Positions 1 to 11,276 of a stretch of DNA of 64,000 nucleotides are shown here, piece by piece. Every line of letters begins with the position of its first letter. The stretch's first letter is position 1. This DNA comes from Papilionanthe hookeriana x Papilionanthe teres (lineage: Eukaryota; Streptophyta; Magnoliopsida; Asparagales; Orchidaceae): positions 66,458,121-66,522,120 of the forward strand of contig CM040421.1 of NCBI GenBank assembly GCA_022702705.1, in the 5' to 3' direction. A program made the position numbers and the translations under genes. The notes under the pieces are model-generated. The model saw only the letters and a program-made list of their open reading frames with translations, was not told the DNA's origin and did no database searches.

Positions 1-296
1 CCAACAAAGGAATCATGCGGCTCCATCGTGACTAAACCTCGCACTATAGTCGTCATTGTTGGTAAGCAAAAGACAGGACTGCATCGTTCCTTCGTGACTG
101 AATCTCACGCAACAGTCACGATTGTCGCGACTGTTGAGAAGTCAACAACAGGATCAAGGCGTACAAGAACCGAACCTCACGAAATAGCTACAATTCAAGC
201 TAGTTGGGAAGCCAACGTCTGGATTGCCGCGTACAGTAGTTTCGCCTTCATGATTGAAAATAGTTTTGAGAGTAATGACAATAAAAAAAAAGTAAA

Positions 297-1290
297 TACT
301 TTAGAGGAAAAACTAGCATAAGAGATGAGTCAAATCAAATCTAGAATGGAGTAGCATTTCTCGTCCATGGATGGGCAGTTGAGGAGAGATTTACGGCTCT
401 AAGAAAATGATGAAGAAAATCACAGAGTTTAACACAAACCCGCGGCCGCCTGCAATGAGATCGAGCAACGTCGTCTGAAATGGAAGCAAGCGATAGCAAC
501 CAGAAGGATTTGAGTAAAATCAGATAAGTGTTGCTACCTTAGGCGGATCTAAAGCCACAAGATTAGGCGAGGAATGGGGAGCGGACTAGAACGACAACAC
601 TTTGAAGGAATAGCGCGACATTCGGATGACTAGAACGAGAGGCAGTAAACATAATGACACGGCAAGCGATTTGAGGAGGGAGAAGATCGATTAGAAGGAT
701 TTCGGTTTGAAAGAGAAAAGCACAGTGGGTGGGACTCCGGTGGAGGGTTGTATCCAACCGCATTAGTGTCTTTTGATGTGTGAGCCTATGGGGACGGGCG
801 AGTTTTGATTTAGGGGCGAGCCAAACTTATGGAAGAAGGAAAATCAACATGGGTTGAGAAAGGGAGGGAACCCAACCTCCGCTTCTTGGATGAAATGAAC
901 TTCGGTCGAGGAAATTGGGTGGATACTCATGCAAGAGTAAGCTGGAGATGTTGATCTTTGCAGGAGATTATGCCTATGGACTATGGGTGGATTTATCGTG
1001 TGGAGAGATACTTTGTTGTTAATGAGCTAATGGAGGAAGAAAATTTTATGACAGCGCCCCAGTGTTTAGAAAAGAAGAATCTAGTGTGGTATCAAAGAAG
1101 AGAACGGTATCGGCCAATCAAAATGTGGGAAGAATTCAAGCACAAATTGTTGGAGCGTGTCAGAACCATGGTGAAAGGGGATTTACACTAGCAATTTTTT
1201 GCATTGGTCCCGGAAGGGGTTGTCATGGATTATAGGGAGAATTATTTAGATGTGATTTGGTCGTTTGAGAGGGATATAGGAAGAAGTGTT
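297..1290 (+). pseudogene. Decayed Ty3/Gypsy gag (capsid region)
   Basis: This is a broken gag gene of a Ty3/Gypsy retrotransposon. Around 297-400 a frame reads like the gag amino-terminal coiled region (EMSQIKSRME, then FSSMDGQLRRDL). From about 931 the sequence reads SKLEMLIFAGDYAYG and, after a frameshift, continues at 958-1191 as GWIYRVERYFVVNEL, LEKKNLVWYQRRE and WEEFKHKLLERVR. These are the order and spacing of the plant Retrotrans_gag capsid domain, which packages element RNA into particles in the cytoplasm. Stops and frameshifts interrupt it, so no functional protein is expected. The adjacent CCHC and protease remnants on the same strand support the call. The stretch from 28 to 296 and the part between 430 and 930 are open only in short pieces that I do not recognise; they are probably decayed 5' sequence of the same element. 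Confidence 0.75.
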
Positions 1291-1499
1291 GGAAAGAAAC
1301 TTCATGAAAAGGTTGAAGTTAGAGATTCAAGCAGACCAAGATGATTGGGGAAAAGTATAGAATTAGTGACATTAGTTGAAGGTAAAAATGCAATGAAACA
1401 GGCGAATAGGAGCAACACAAGTGAAGCGCTATATCGAAATTCTACAATCACAACGATGCCAAAAAAACTCAAAAAGTAAAAGTCCAAAGCGAGGCTCCA

Positions 1500-2040
1500 T
1501 GAGACAATATTAAGAAGAAGACAATATGCTATGTTTTTAGTGTGATGAGAAGTTTTTCCTAAGATACTGTTGCAATGATCAAACATTATAGATTCTCACA
1601 AAGTGTGACGAGGATTCAAGAGAGAAAGAAAAAAAAAAAGATTGTGATGGAGGAGGGGGAGGAACACCCTCACTTGGATGTGGCAGATTGGACAGCACTA
1701 CATAGTGTTGTTGGTAGATAATGGAGCCACCCACAACTTCATCTCTACTCAAGTAGTGAAGCAAATTGATGCCTGAGATAGTTGACACAAAAAGTTTTAA
1801 AGCCATGATGGGGACGAGACAAGTGGACATGAGCAGAGGAGTTTATAAAGGAGTGATTTTAACGTTGCAAGGACTTCAAGTGATGGAGAATTTTCTTCTC
1901 TAGGGACTTAGGGAGCACTGAAGTGATATTAAATATGAAATGATTGCAGTCCTAAGAAGAAACAAAGATGAATTGGAAACTACAGACAATGAAGTTTCAA
2001 GAGGGAGACAAGATGATTAATAAAAATATGATTTTAAAGT
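1500..2040 (+). pseudogene. Decayed Ty3/Gypsy zinc knuckle and aspartic protease
   Basis: Near 1526 the sequence encodes a degenerate zinc knuckle (CF-stop-CDEKFF...YCCND), matching the CFRCDEKFSPGHRC knuckle of plant Ty3/Gypsy gag proteins. At about 1707-1765 it encodes LVDNGATHNFISTQVV. This is the retropepsin active-site region, with the usual D-S/T-G triad altered to D-N-G. At about 1900-2010 there are scraps of LGSTEVILNMK and TMKFQEGDK, the carboxyl part of the protease domain in these elements. Stop codons and frameshifts are frequent. The reverse transcriptase that should follow is absent: the next recognisable domain, from 2055, is already the end of RNase H. Confidence 0.75.
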
Positions 2041-2054
2041 ATATCTTTATTTAG

Positions 2055-3460
2055 AAGGTGTTAAGAATAAGTCAATGGTAGTAGTTAGTGAAGGACTATA
2101 TCTTACAAATTCAATATCATCATAGGAAGGCTAACATGGTTGCAAATGCTTTGAGTGAGACATCCTCAACTTACGCAACTTAGATAATCACTCAGAGCTA
2201 CGTTTAGCACTGAAAAAAGGTGATTTCAAATTGAGAAAGTGCATCGACATATTCAATCATACATCAAATCTATATTCAGCCTACAATATCGATTTCTTGT
2301 AGATTATTCAGTAGATAATGAATTAATGTGGCATAGAGAGCAAGCTCACATTAGTTTGAATATAAGTTAAATATTAATCAAACAGGCACTATGAGATTTA
2401 AAGATCAATTATTTGTTCCAAATTAAGGACTTCGATGAGATAATTTCATGAATCACACTATACTTCATACTTTATTCCTTCAATGACTACAAAAGTATAT
2501 CAAGATCTCATGAAGCTTTTCTAGTGGGATAGTAAGAGGAATAATCTTATCAATTTTGAACTAAGTGTTTGAGTTGTTAGATGATTAAGGCAGAATATTA
2601 GAGACCTAGCATGTTATAATTTGTTCATTTTTTTTAATTAGAAGTTATTAGATTATAATAATTTTTGTGGTTGGCTTGCTTAAATCTATATAAGGTCATA
2701 GGCTCCCCAGGACTACTTATTTCCACCAATCAAACAGAATTGCTCAGTTAACCAAAATCTACTTGGATAACAATATTAGATTGCTAGGGACTACAATCAT
2801 CATTATGTCTGAACGAGATGGAAGATTTGATTTCAGGTTATAGAAGAAAGTACACAAAGCTTTTGAACTTCAGCTTTTGAACTTCATTATTTCACCTGCA
2901 GACAATGGTTAGTCGAAGTATATCATTCAAACATTAAAATACCTATTGAGGGTTTGCATTTTGAACTTCCGAAATAGCTGTGAAAATTATATTCTATTGA
3001 TAGATTTTTTTTATAATGACTTTCAAACAAGCATTAGCGTGGCACTGTATGAGATTCTTTATGAAAGGAAGTGCAAATCTCTCGAGTTTTAGTTTGAGAT
3101 TTGTGAGAGAAAACTATTAAAGACCATAAAATTGATCAAGCTACAGAGAATATTCATCAAATCTGAGAATGATTGTGTGCAACACGGGAACATCAGTGAA
3201 GATACCTTGACCATAAGCATAAAAAAATTGAATTTAAGATTAGAGATCATATCATCCTTAAGATTTTACTAATGGGTGGATTTACAAGATTTGGGAAAAG
3301 TAGAAAGCTTTAGTATCGTTTTACTAATCATATTGATATAATCTAGAGAATTAGGGAAATTTCATATCATTTAGCTCTTCGTACAAGACTAGATAGAGTG
3401 CACAATATCTTCTATGTCTCTCTCTTACGATGCTACATGCATGATGATTCTCATATTAAT
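2055..3460 (+). pseudogene. Decayed Ty3/Gypsy RNase H tail and integrase
   Basis: At about 2070-2165 a frame reads LVKDYILQIQYHHRKANMV then ANALS, the end of the RNase H domain. Between 2330 and 2520 the remnants resemble the integrase HHCC zinc-finger region (ESHYTSYF, TTKVYQDLMKLF). At 2783-2830 the frame IVRLLGTTIIIMSERDGRF corresponds to the second catalytic-Asp segment of integrase. At 2930-3090 are YIIQTLKYLLRVCILNF and then VALYEILYERKCKS, matching the IQTLEDMLRACVLDF and APYEALYGRKCR segments. At 3360-3450 YHLALRTRLDRVHNIFYVS and LLRCY mark the carboxyl domain of Tekay/Del-type integrases. Many stops show that it is dead. Downstream to about 3650 the sequence may be element 3' end, but no LTR could be defined. 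Confidence 0.78.
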
Positions 3461-3649
3461 CAAGCCAATTTTTCAAATTTTAAATTGAAACAACTTTTAA
3501 TAGAGTAAGTTCAATTATTCATCAAGTACATTAGTTTACTTACAATCCTAGAGGATAGTAAATTCAGGATAAGGGCTATGAATATGAATGGAAGATCACT
3601 AAATTCAAGCCCCACTCGAATCATACTCGAGACAAGTTTAATCAGAATA

Positions 3650-4169
3650 GGATTTTGCTAGCTCTAAATTAGATTTAAATACAAATGTAGCGAGTATGAA
3701 TGCATTTATCGATAGAACTATGCATATATGCATCTATGCATCCATATATATTTATCAACGTGTATATCAGTGTATACTCACAGTTTGAACTGCAAATTAA
3801 TCCTCAAATTAAAAAAAAATAAAATAAAAATAAAATTGAACCTACTTTAGGCACAGTCAAACTCTATTCGAAGTAAATGAACTAAGCATGACCTGCATTG
3901 ACATTGGATCCAGCCAACTCTATATCTACGCCTGCCTCGAACAAGAATCAAATAGCACTAAGAGACTGCAAGAGCTCACCTCCAAGCTAGCAAACAGTCT
4001 GGGTCGCCACATCCAGCAATACTCGGCAACAAAACATCGCTTCCGACCGAAAACTCGGGTAGGGTAGAGTAAGGAAACTCCCGGCTTATCGAAGAAGGAA
4101 ATGGCAGGAGTAGAATGGAAGCTGATCGGCATGTCTGCCAGAGTTCAAACAGAGAAAATTACTCGAAAG
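3650..4169. other. Unassigned sequence left of the MULE
   Basis: No gene, LTR or RNA is recognisable here. The part around 3710-3760 holds alternating TATGCATC-type repeats. The part at 3890-4169 is more GC-balanced and has a short minus-strand open frame (3926-4132) with no known motif. It is the left flank of the Mutator-like element. Confidence 0.5.
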
Positions 4170-4178
4170 CTCCGAGCG
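4170..4178. repeat. 9-bp target-site duplication of the MULE, left copy
   Basis: CTCCGAGCG lies directly left of the inverted terminus starting GAGAAAAAATTGCC. The identical nonamer occurs directly right of the other terminus at 32543-32551. Nine base pairs is the diagnostic duplication length of Mutator-superfamily transposons. Confidence 0.9.
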
Positions 4179-4625
4179 GAGAAAAAATTGCCTGAGGTAC
4201 GTCCGGCCGCATTTAATAAGAGTACTGCGTGATCCGAGGGTCGGTCCGAAAATGTAATCTTAGTAGATGTACCTTTTTGATACTCTACACACAAAAGGGT
4301 TTGTAAGCAATTTATAATCTAGTCATAACCAACGCCATATCATTTTAAGTATATGGGTACCGCGGATATAAGCCATATCTAATGCAGCTGTAACCTCCCA
4401 CCCGCGGTACAGTGGATATAATCCATATGTAACATAAGGATGTAACCTATCACCCACCCACGATACCGCAAAAATAACCCCGATGTAACTTACTTGCAAC
4501 CGAGCACCGGCGGTAACACGGAAATAACCTGGATGTAACCTTCGTGTAATCCTCGTCGTCGCGTTCTCCCGTAATACCCGTGTTGCAAACTTTTTATAAC
4601 ATTTGTGTAACATACTTATAACTTA
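4179..4625 (+). repeat. Left terminal inverted repeat of the MULE
   Basis: Read inward, this end shares ordered blocks with the reverse complement of 31945-32542: AAAAATTGCCT, GCATTTAATAAGAG, CCGAAAATGTAA, AAAGGGTTTGTAAGC, and GGATATA / CATATGTAAC / CTGTAACCTC blocks around GGTACCGCGG. The inner part is a degenerate array of GTAACCT- and GGTACCGCGG-containing units. Long MULE ends usually act as promoters; here the Ulp1-type gene begins just inside. Indels separate the blocks, so the two ends have diverged. Confidence 0.85.
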
Positions 4626-4751
4626 GTAAAAAAAGTAAATTAGTTTTAACCCACAGTAAAAACCATTTTCGAAAAATCGGGATTCGCACGTCGTTATGCT
4701 CCTTGTCTTCTTCAAGAACTAGGTTTTCGCATTGCTTGTGCGGAGATTGAA

Positions 4752-4874
4752 ATGGAAGAGGAGATTGCAGAGATTCCTAACGTCGGGTTGGAAGAAACCA
4801 ATGTTCCTGAGTTTGAAGACGGTGATAAGCCGAAATCAGTAGACACGAAGAAAAATGGCGAGGGGCGGTTGTAA
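4752..4874 (+). CDS. Short acidic open frame, possible first exon of the Ulp1-type gene
   Basis: A 40-codon open frame starts at ATG 4752 and ends at TAA 4872-4874. It encodes an acidic peptide beginning MEEEIAEIPNVGLEE. It lies just inside the left MULE end and upstream of the protease-gene exons, in the same orientation, so it may be the first exon, with an intron running to about 5620. No domain is recognisable and the splice donor is uncertain. It could also be a chance open frame. Confidence 0.35.
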   Translation: MEEEIAEIPNVGLEETNVPEFEDGDKPKSVDTKKNGEGRL

Positions 4875-5619
4875 GAAGCCCGAAACCTTATCTAGGTTAT
4901 TTTTTAAGTTTTGTTTTTTTACGTAATGAAGCTTGGTTGCAATGTTCTTCTCTTGGTTATGTTGGTTTTGGCTCAAGTTTGCTTTTTATGGCATTTTTGC
5001 ATTTTTTTCCTAATGTTGTAGATGTTGTTATAAGATAATATTATGGCTTTTTTAATCCAAGTGAAGGAAATATCCTTAGATGATGTCTTCTAAGTTCTTG
5101 GAAAAACATGCAAGTGAAGGAAATATTATCCTTGGAAATATTATTGAAGTATTATCCTTGAAAAATTTTATCTTTGAAAAATATTATCCTTGGAAAATAT
5201 TATACTTGGAAACATTATCCATAGAAAAACATCCAAGTGAAGGAAATATTTTTACCTAATAATTGAATTTGACCATTGGAAAAACATCTTAAGTGAAGGA
5301 AATATTATGACATTTTTAATCTTTGGTTGTATATTTTTAGATTCATAATTCTTTGAACTTAAATCTCTTATAAGAGATTGATCCACATATTATCCTAAAG
5401 TGATGTCTCCTATGTTCTTTCACTAAAACTCTATTTAGTCTATACATGCAATAAACTAAGTTTATAATATTTATTTATAGTTTTCTACTTGGCTTCAACT
5501 ATTATGGTCTTTTTTGCATGTTTTGTATATCAAAATGTATTGTGTTTGATAGGGTTCAGGGTATTGGTCATCATTTGGATTTGTATTTGATATTAAAGTA
5601 ACATATTGTTTTCTTGTAG
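4875..5619. other. AT-rich spacer or intron with short degenerate repeats
   Basis: No coding signal is seen. Between about 5040 and 5310 the motif GGAAATATTATCCTTGGAAA recurs in degenerate form, mixed with CAAGTGAAGGAAATATT. A TTTTCTTGTAG acceptor-like sequence at about 5610-5620 precedes the next coding block, which fits an intron. Confidence 0.45.
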
Positions 5620-6905
5620 GTTGTTTAAGGCAAATTCAATGAATTGCAGATGTCGTCCATCTACCATGAGAAAAGTACTTGATAAGATCCAACCTTCAAT
5701 CGATGATGCCACATGGAATGGATTAGAAGCTTAGATTTTGGTTCAATTTTTTGACCTCCCTCCGTACCCTCAGGATCATATCATGACAATGAACATAATA
5801 AATTATTGGGACATTGATCGAAGGGCGTTCAACTTGGGAGGGAAAGAGTTAAAGTTTGATTCAAACCAAGTTGCATTTTTAATAGGAATGCGAAATAGGG
5901 GCACACCTGCATGCTGGAGTAATGCTCCGCCTGGTAGCATGGATGCAAGAGAAATAAAGACCACATTACTGAACTTTTCATCAGGGGAGTCCTCACATGA
6001 TTTATTCCAATTAGTAATTAAGTTTTTTATGTCCAATTTACTTTTTCCCTCGGACAACTTTAGAGTGTCGAAAGAGATGACTTCTATCTGTGAGGATGTA
6101 AAGGTTTTTCCTTATATAATTGGCCCGATACAGTTTGTCGATCTCTGACAGAGCAACTTAAGCATTGAATATAAGAAGGGATGAGTCACTGGATACTTAA
6201 CTGGATTTATTTTTCTTCTAACGGTTTGTTTCCCGAATATTATTGAAAAATTAACATTCAATAGTTGTGATTCTTACATATGAACTTTTTTACTTATTGT
6301 GGCCAGATCTAGTTTTATGAGCATACATTAATGGTCCTCCCAACGATGTATGAGGCTGGACCACAAATGCTAAGGTGGCCGACAAAAGTGAGGTGAAATA
6401 CTATGAAGATTCAATTATCCTTTAAGAGACTCAGACCTGTTGATGTGAGTTATTTTTTTACTTGATCCTCAGAAAGTTTTATTATTTTCACGTGATACTT
6501 TAATCGACTCACTCTATTTGTATGTAACACTTTATAAGTTTATGAATTTTTCCTTCAATTAAAGGACACTGAAAATCATTTACTTGGCCATTCTTTTGAA
6601 GAACACTCTAGTCCTGTGAAGCCTCTCCCGGAACGGGAGGCTCAATCCAGAATACATTCGCCAACGCTGGTTGAGGCTGTTGCTATAATTCCTTACTATA
6701 TTGCTCATTAACCAACACAATTCCAGGAAGTAGTCAACATATTGGTTTAGAAGAAATACATGTATTAATCCAAGATCATCATAAATTATTTTTGGACTTT
6801 CAAGAATCAGTTTACACTCGTCTGTCAAGTTCAGAAAATACAATAACAGAGTTAAAAGGTGAAGTAACTGGTTTAAAGAACGGACTAAAATAATAAGTTG
6901 GCGAT
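5620..6905 (+). pseudogene. Amino-terminal part of the MULE-borne Ulp1-type gene
   Basis: Three exon-like blocks precede the protease domain. Block 1 (about 5620-6148) reads TMRKVLDKIQPSIDDATWNG, hits an in-frame TAG, then continues into a long open stretch (5738-6148) with IINYWDIDRRAFNLGGKEL and SNQVAFLIGMRNRG. This resembles the domain that precedes the protease in plant Ulp1-type MULE proteins (DUF1985-like) by pattern, not by database match. Block 2 (about 6305-6447) encodes FYEHTLMVLPTMYEAGPQM and then LRWPTKVR. Block 3 (6560-6905) encodes charged sequence including EEIHVLIQDHHKLFLDFQES and a likely coiled segment ending TELKGEVTGLKNGLK. Stops and shifts make it a pseudogene. Exon borders are inferred from where coding sense fades and from GT/AG-like signals. 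Confidence 0.65.
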
Positions 6906-7068
6906 TATTCACAGAAATAGGTCAAAGAGTCCCCACAAGGAAACCTAATTCAGAGGATTAAGGCTAGATCAAACTGAAGAAAAAGACATCCCATAACCTC
7001 ATTTAAGGTCTTCGAGCAAAAGAAGTAGATAAAAATAACACAGGAAGCGACTGAGGTACAAAGTGCAG

Positions 7069-7441
7069 TACCATTTTGTTTTCCTAACTACGAATTGTTA
7101 TTTTTAAAATTTAGATAAAAAATGTAATAACATACACTCAATGACATGTTGAAGCTGCAAATAAGGTGATATCATGTGATGTTCAGCAACAACCATCAGG
7201 CAAAGAGGTGTGTGATACAGTTCCACAAGAAATTGCAACTGACAACATTAGTTTTGTTCCACCTACCATACCTACTGGAGAAGCAAAACTTGTTAAAGAA
7301 GTGCAACATCTCCTAAAAGCGGCTGAATCAGATGAGGAGCAAGTTGTCAGGATATATGTTGATGAGCACTACCCTGATAGTGTAAGATTTTTTTTGTTCA
7401 AGTCCTCAAATTCCAAACTTTAATATTCTCATTATATATTA
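7069..7441 (+). repeat. 373-bp tandem duplication within the Ulp1-type gene, unit 1
   Basis: The unit contains an exon-like open frame (7166-7423) encoding ISCDVQQQPSGKEVCDTVPQ and then EEQVVRIYVDEHYPD, plus flanking AT-rich sequence starting ACCATTTTGTTTTCC. It is followed directly by a near-identical copy with the same offset of 373 bp throughout. The peptide is an unrecognised linker between the amino-terminal part and the protease domain. Confidence 0.85.
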
Positions 7442-7814
7442 ACCATTTTGTTTTCCTAACTACGAATTGTCATTTTTAAAAATCAGATAAAAAAATGTAA
7501 TAACATACACTCAATGACAGGTTGAAGCTGCAAATAAGGTGATATCATGTGATGTTCAGCAACAACCATCAGGCAAAGAGGTGTGTGATACAGTTCCACA
7601 AGAAGTTGCAACTAACAACATTAGTTTTGTTCCACCTACCATACCTACTGGAGAAGCAAAACTTGTTGAAGAAGCGCAACATCTCCTAAAAGCGGCTGAA
7701 TCAGATGAGGAGCAAGTTTTCAGGATATATGTTGATGAGCACTACCCTGATAGAGTAAGATTTTTTTTGTTCAAGTCCTCAAATTCCAAAATTTAATATT
7801 CTCATTATATATTG
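7442..7814 (+). repeat. 373-bp tandem duplication within the Ulp1-type gene, unit 2
   Basis: This is the second copy, with the open frame at 7539-7796. It differs from unit 1 at a few positions (for example IATDN to VATNN, LVKEVQ to LVEEAQ, VVRIY to VFRIY). The near-identity indicates duplication later than much of the decay around it. Confidence 0.85.
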
Positions 7815-7835
7815 TTAGTTGCTTATGTGATAGGT

Positions 7836-8833
7836 TTGTCCAGCAGCACCGGCACTTGATTTTCCCGCTAGACAACAATTTCTATATTATATGCGGGAAA
7901 CAATTGATATTTGTTGTAGCAAATTCCAAGATATGTAAGTTTTACCATTTATGAATTTATGTTTATTTTATATATTACATTTGTATTCATTTGTTGTAAC
8001 CATTATAAATGCAATGGTGACTTAATTATTAGTAAGGAATCGTTGTCTTTGAGTCCAAGCTATATTGATGAATTACTAACGGATGGTTGGTTTGGAAATA
8101 AACAAGTCGACTGCTTCGCTATGGCCCTGGAAAATAAGAGAAGCAACGCCCCCGAACTGTTTAAATTGTACTTATATGTATCTCAATGCCATTGGGTAAA
8201 ATATTAAATTATGTTGTTTTACAGTTTATCTAAATACATCCAATTTTACCACTTTTTATTTGACAATTTTCTCCTTATGTAGCTATACAAAATTGGTGAT
8301 GTTAAAGGGTATGTTCAACACATTACAAAGAAAACTGTTGAGAATGTGGAGTTACTTCTCCTACTGATAATCAATAATCAGCACTGAACGCTGCTAGTTG
8401 GGTTTTTGAAGGAAGAGAAGTGGAGATTACTTTACTCCTTACCTTATAAAATACATTTGGGGATCACACAAGACATTGTAAGGACGTGGAAAAATTAATT
8501 TTTCTACTCTACTGTGCAGCATGTCAAATACTTAATCTATTATCTTATTCAATTGTTGATTCATTTATTAATTTAAATGTGCAGATTGAACATTTTCTAA
8601 AGGATGTCGGGGAATCGTTCACAACTGATCTGAGTACATGACCAGTTGTAATGCCCAAAAACATTCCAACTTAGAGCAATAGTATTGATTGTTGTGTATT
8701 TGTTTGTAAATATATGGAAACTGTTGTACAAAAGAATAAAATTAATTGGAAAGAAAAAATGGGATGGTAGAAATCTATGCCTTTATTCAGAGCGGAAACA
8801 GGATATGAGATTTGTAAAATCGCATTGTCATGA
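7836..8833 (+). pseudogene. Ulp1-type cysteine protease (SUMO-protease-like) domain carried by the MULE
   Basis: Exon-like blocks encode the carboxyl protease domain. About 7836-7933 gives CPAAPALDFPARQQFLYYMR, followed by a GTAAGT donor. About 8032-8196 gives SYIDELLTDGWFGNKQVDCF and YVSQCHW. About 8281-8475 gives NVELLLLLIINNQH, then a stop where the family has Trp, then TLLVGFLKEEKWRLLYSLPY. About 8584-8833 gives SIDCCVFVCKYMETVV and PLFRAETGYEICK. In Ulp1/SENP (C48) peptidases the triad is His, Asp, Cys. The His (NQH) and Cys (DCCVFVCKYME) are visible, but the Asp position (usually YDSLP) is Tyr (LYSLP). The premature stop right after the His and later stops make this copy inactive. Such domains cleave SUMO-like conjugates in the nucleus; their role in MULEs is not settled. 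Confidence 0.8.
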
Positions 8834-9439
8834 ATATAATTTGTATGTTGTGATTACAGGTTGTAAAGAAATGATTCATTACTTAACATTAGTAAATAAT
8901 TTGTATGTTTTGTACATAGTGCTTGGATTTGTACTTTTCTTGTAAATAATTACTTGTTCATTACTTGTTTATTACTTTTACATAACTGTTGTAAATAATT
9001 TACTTGTTCATTACTTGAATGTTTTGTATGATTCATTGCTTTTCAGATTTACATTATTTTACGTTGTATGTGTACACATGTTAATGCTTCTATCATAAGG
9101 ATGGAAGAATTTTGTTAAATGTGCTCGTTAATGTGTTGGTTAAGGGGGAGGAGTTTTTTAAACCTATTTCAAGTAATTATCCTTTAGCAGATTCTAAAAA
9201 TGAAGCCTGGAAAGATGGTCTTGAGGTGAATTCTCACAGATTTCATTCCTTTCTGATTGTTTTATCTTAGGGCCTCCCCTTCTCAATCATTTTAAATTAT
9301 TGATTCAGTGTGAAATTATAGCAAACTTTATACCATTTGTTGTATTATATCTTAATGGGATTTTTGGTAATGTATGAGTAAATTGTTGAAATATTTCAGT
9401 CTTATTGGCAATTTTTGAGTAAACTATTGCAACATGTTT

Positions 9440-9910
9440 ATCTTGTATTCGGCTAAGGTCAGGATAACGGTTATCTTGTAATGTAATGCAGAAGGCCAGG
9501 ATAACTATGATTCTGTAATTCTGTAATTAATGTTATTATCCTGTAAAGTAAGATGGTTATCCTGTAATTCTTGATAATGGTTATCTTGTAAAGTAAAAAG
9601 GTTATCCTCTAATGATTATTCTGTATTGGTTATTATGTAAAGTAAGATGGTTATTCTATAATTCTGTAATGGTTATCTTGTAATGATTATCATGTAATGA
9701 TGATTTCTATAATTCTGTAATATGGCATTACTGATTATTTCAGTAATTATGTAATTTCTGATTTCTGTTATCCTGTAATGATTTCTGATTTCTGAAATTC
9801 TTCAATTCTGTAATGATTTCTGTTATTCTGTAATTCTATAATTCTGTAATATGGCATTACTGCTGGTTATCCTGTAATGGTTATCCTGTAATTCAAAAAT
9901 ATGGCATTAC
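9440..9910. repeat. Degenerate short tandem array of TTATCCTGTAAT-type units
   Basis: The motif GGTTATCCTGTAAT and variants (TTATCTTGTAATG, TTCTGTAAT, GATTTCTGTTATCC, ATGGCATTACTG) recur dozens of times in about 470 bp. No coding sense is present. It may be derived from the same GTAACCT-rich material as the terminal repeats, but this is only a resemblance. Confidence 0.7.
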
Positions 9911-10247
9911 TGATGATTTATGTATTCCCTGAAAAAATGTAATCACTTAAAATGTATTTAAATAGTATTAGCATGTATTTTATAAAGATAAAATATAAAG
10001 TTGTTAAATTTATTTAATTATAATAAACATAGTTCACTAAATTCTTTGTGAACTTTGAAATCAATGACAATTACATATTTTGATTGAGTCAAGACATTTC
10101 TAGCTTCAATAACTAACGTTACAGTGTGCATAGATTACAGAATTCAATTTTTCAATAATTTGCATAGAATTCATTTTTTCAACAACAACTTTCTCTCCAT
10201 AGCCATCCGACAACATTCACTCAAAAAAGTGGCAGCATTTCTTTTAA

Positions 10248-10500
10248 AAAATAAACATTAAACAAATAACCATTATAGAAATTTACAGAAAACCACCTGC
10301 AACATTAGATGAATCAAAACAACCAATCAAATTATAACCACCCATAACTCAGATTTTAGAAAATTAAACATAAACACTAATCAATAAACATTAAATAGCT
10401 AATCAATAAACATTAAATATAAAACCACCCATAAACATTAAACATTAAACAACCAATCAAAACCACGCATAACTCAGATTTTAGAAAATTTTCTTTACAA
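10248..10500. repeat. Degenerate repeat of AAACATTAAAC / CCACCCATAACTCAG units
   Basis: The phrase ACCACCCATAACTCAG followed by ATTTTAGAAAATT occurs twice (about 10335 and 10465, the second as ACCACGCATAACTCAG), surrounded by repeated AATAAACATTAAA and AACAACCAATCAAA. It is non-coding. Confidence 0.55.
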
Positions 10501-11276
10501 AAAAATCTATAATAAGTGCTTCATGAGCTACCCATAATGAATTACAAATTACAGAAAAACCCATAACTCAGCCAACCATTCTTTATTACAGGCATTTTTG
10601 CAGGATCAAATGAATCAAAACAATAACACATTACAAGTGACTTTTATAATGTCACCACCATTGTATCCCCATATCCAAACGAAATCTTTGCTGAGTTGAT
10701 TGAATGTTGATTGAATCATACTAAATAGCTATAACATACAAAGATATTAAGTGGAACAAAGAAATATACAACAATAATACCAGAAAACAACATAATTACT
10801 AACCACTATATCATAAAACATAAGATTTTTTAACAAATCTTATAAAAGATTAAATTAAAGCATTCATAGGTCAAAATCTTAAAAGGAAGACTGTTGAGAC
10901 ATTATTATCTCATGAATTGAATCATCATGGCGGTGTATGATTCCCTATTCTGTGGAGCAAATAAATTATGCAGTGTATATCCATGTATCAGCAGTATACA
11001 TTTATGTATGCATCAGAATTTCATTTGAGTCATAGAGAGAATATATTTCAACATGTGTTAGAAATGCAGGCAGTGAGCATATGGGTGTATCGTCACTCAA
11101 AAATGATTATGGTTCTTTGGTGGTGTTAACATCTTTTGCTTCCCTGTGTAAAAAGTGTTTATAGGTTAAATAAGTTACCCTTTCATTAAACATATGAAAA
11201 CGAATTGGAGTTTATGAAATAAATCTTTTGCTCTTTTACTCTTCTCCCAGTAGCCTTTTAGTATAGCATTGGAGAT

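Larger units (their letters stand above)
8834..11276. other. Non-coding interior of the MULE between the two convergent genes
   Basis: No gene is recognised. The region is AT-rich, carries the 3' ends of both genes and holds two repeat patches (9440-9910 and 10248-10500). It corresponds to the intergenic region between convergent genes in MuDR-type elements. Confidence 0.5.

Noticed and set aside
28..321. 97-codon open frame at the left edge
   Set aside because: Threonine/valine-rich with no motif; only its end overlaps sequence resembling a gag start, so it is not called as a separate gene.
5803..6057. Minus-strand open frame opposite the Ulp1-gene amino-terminal part
   Set aside because: Shadow of the plus-strand frame, which carries the recognisable sequence pattern.
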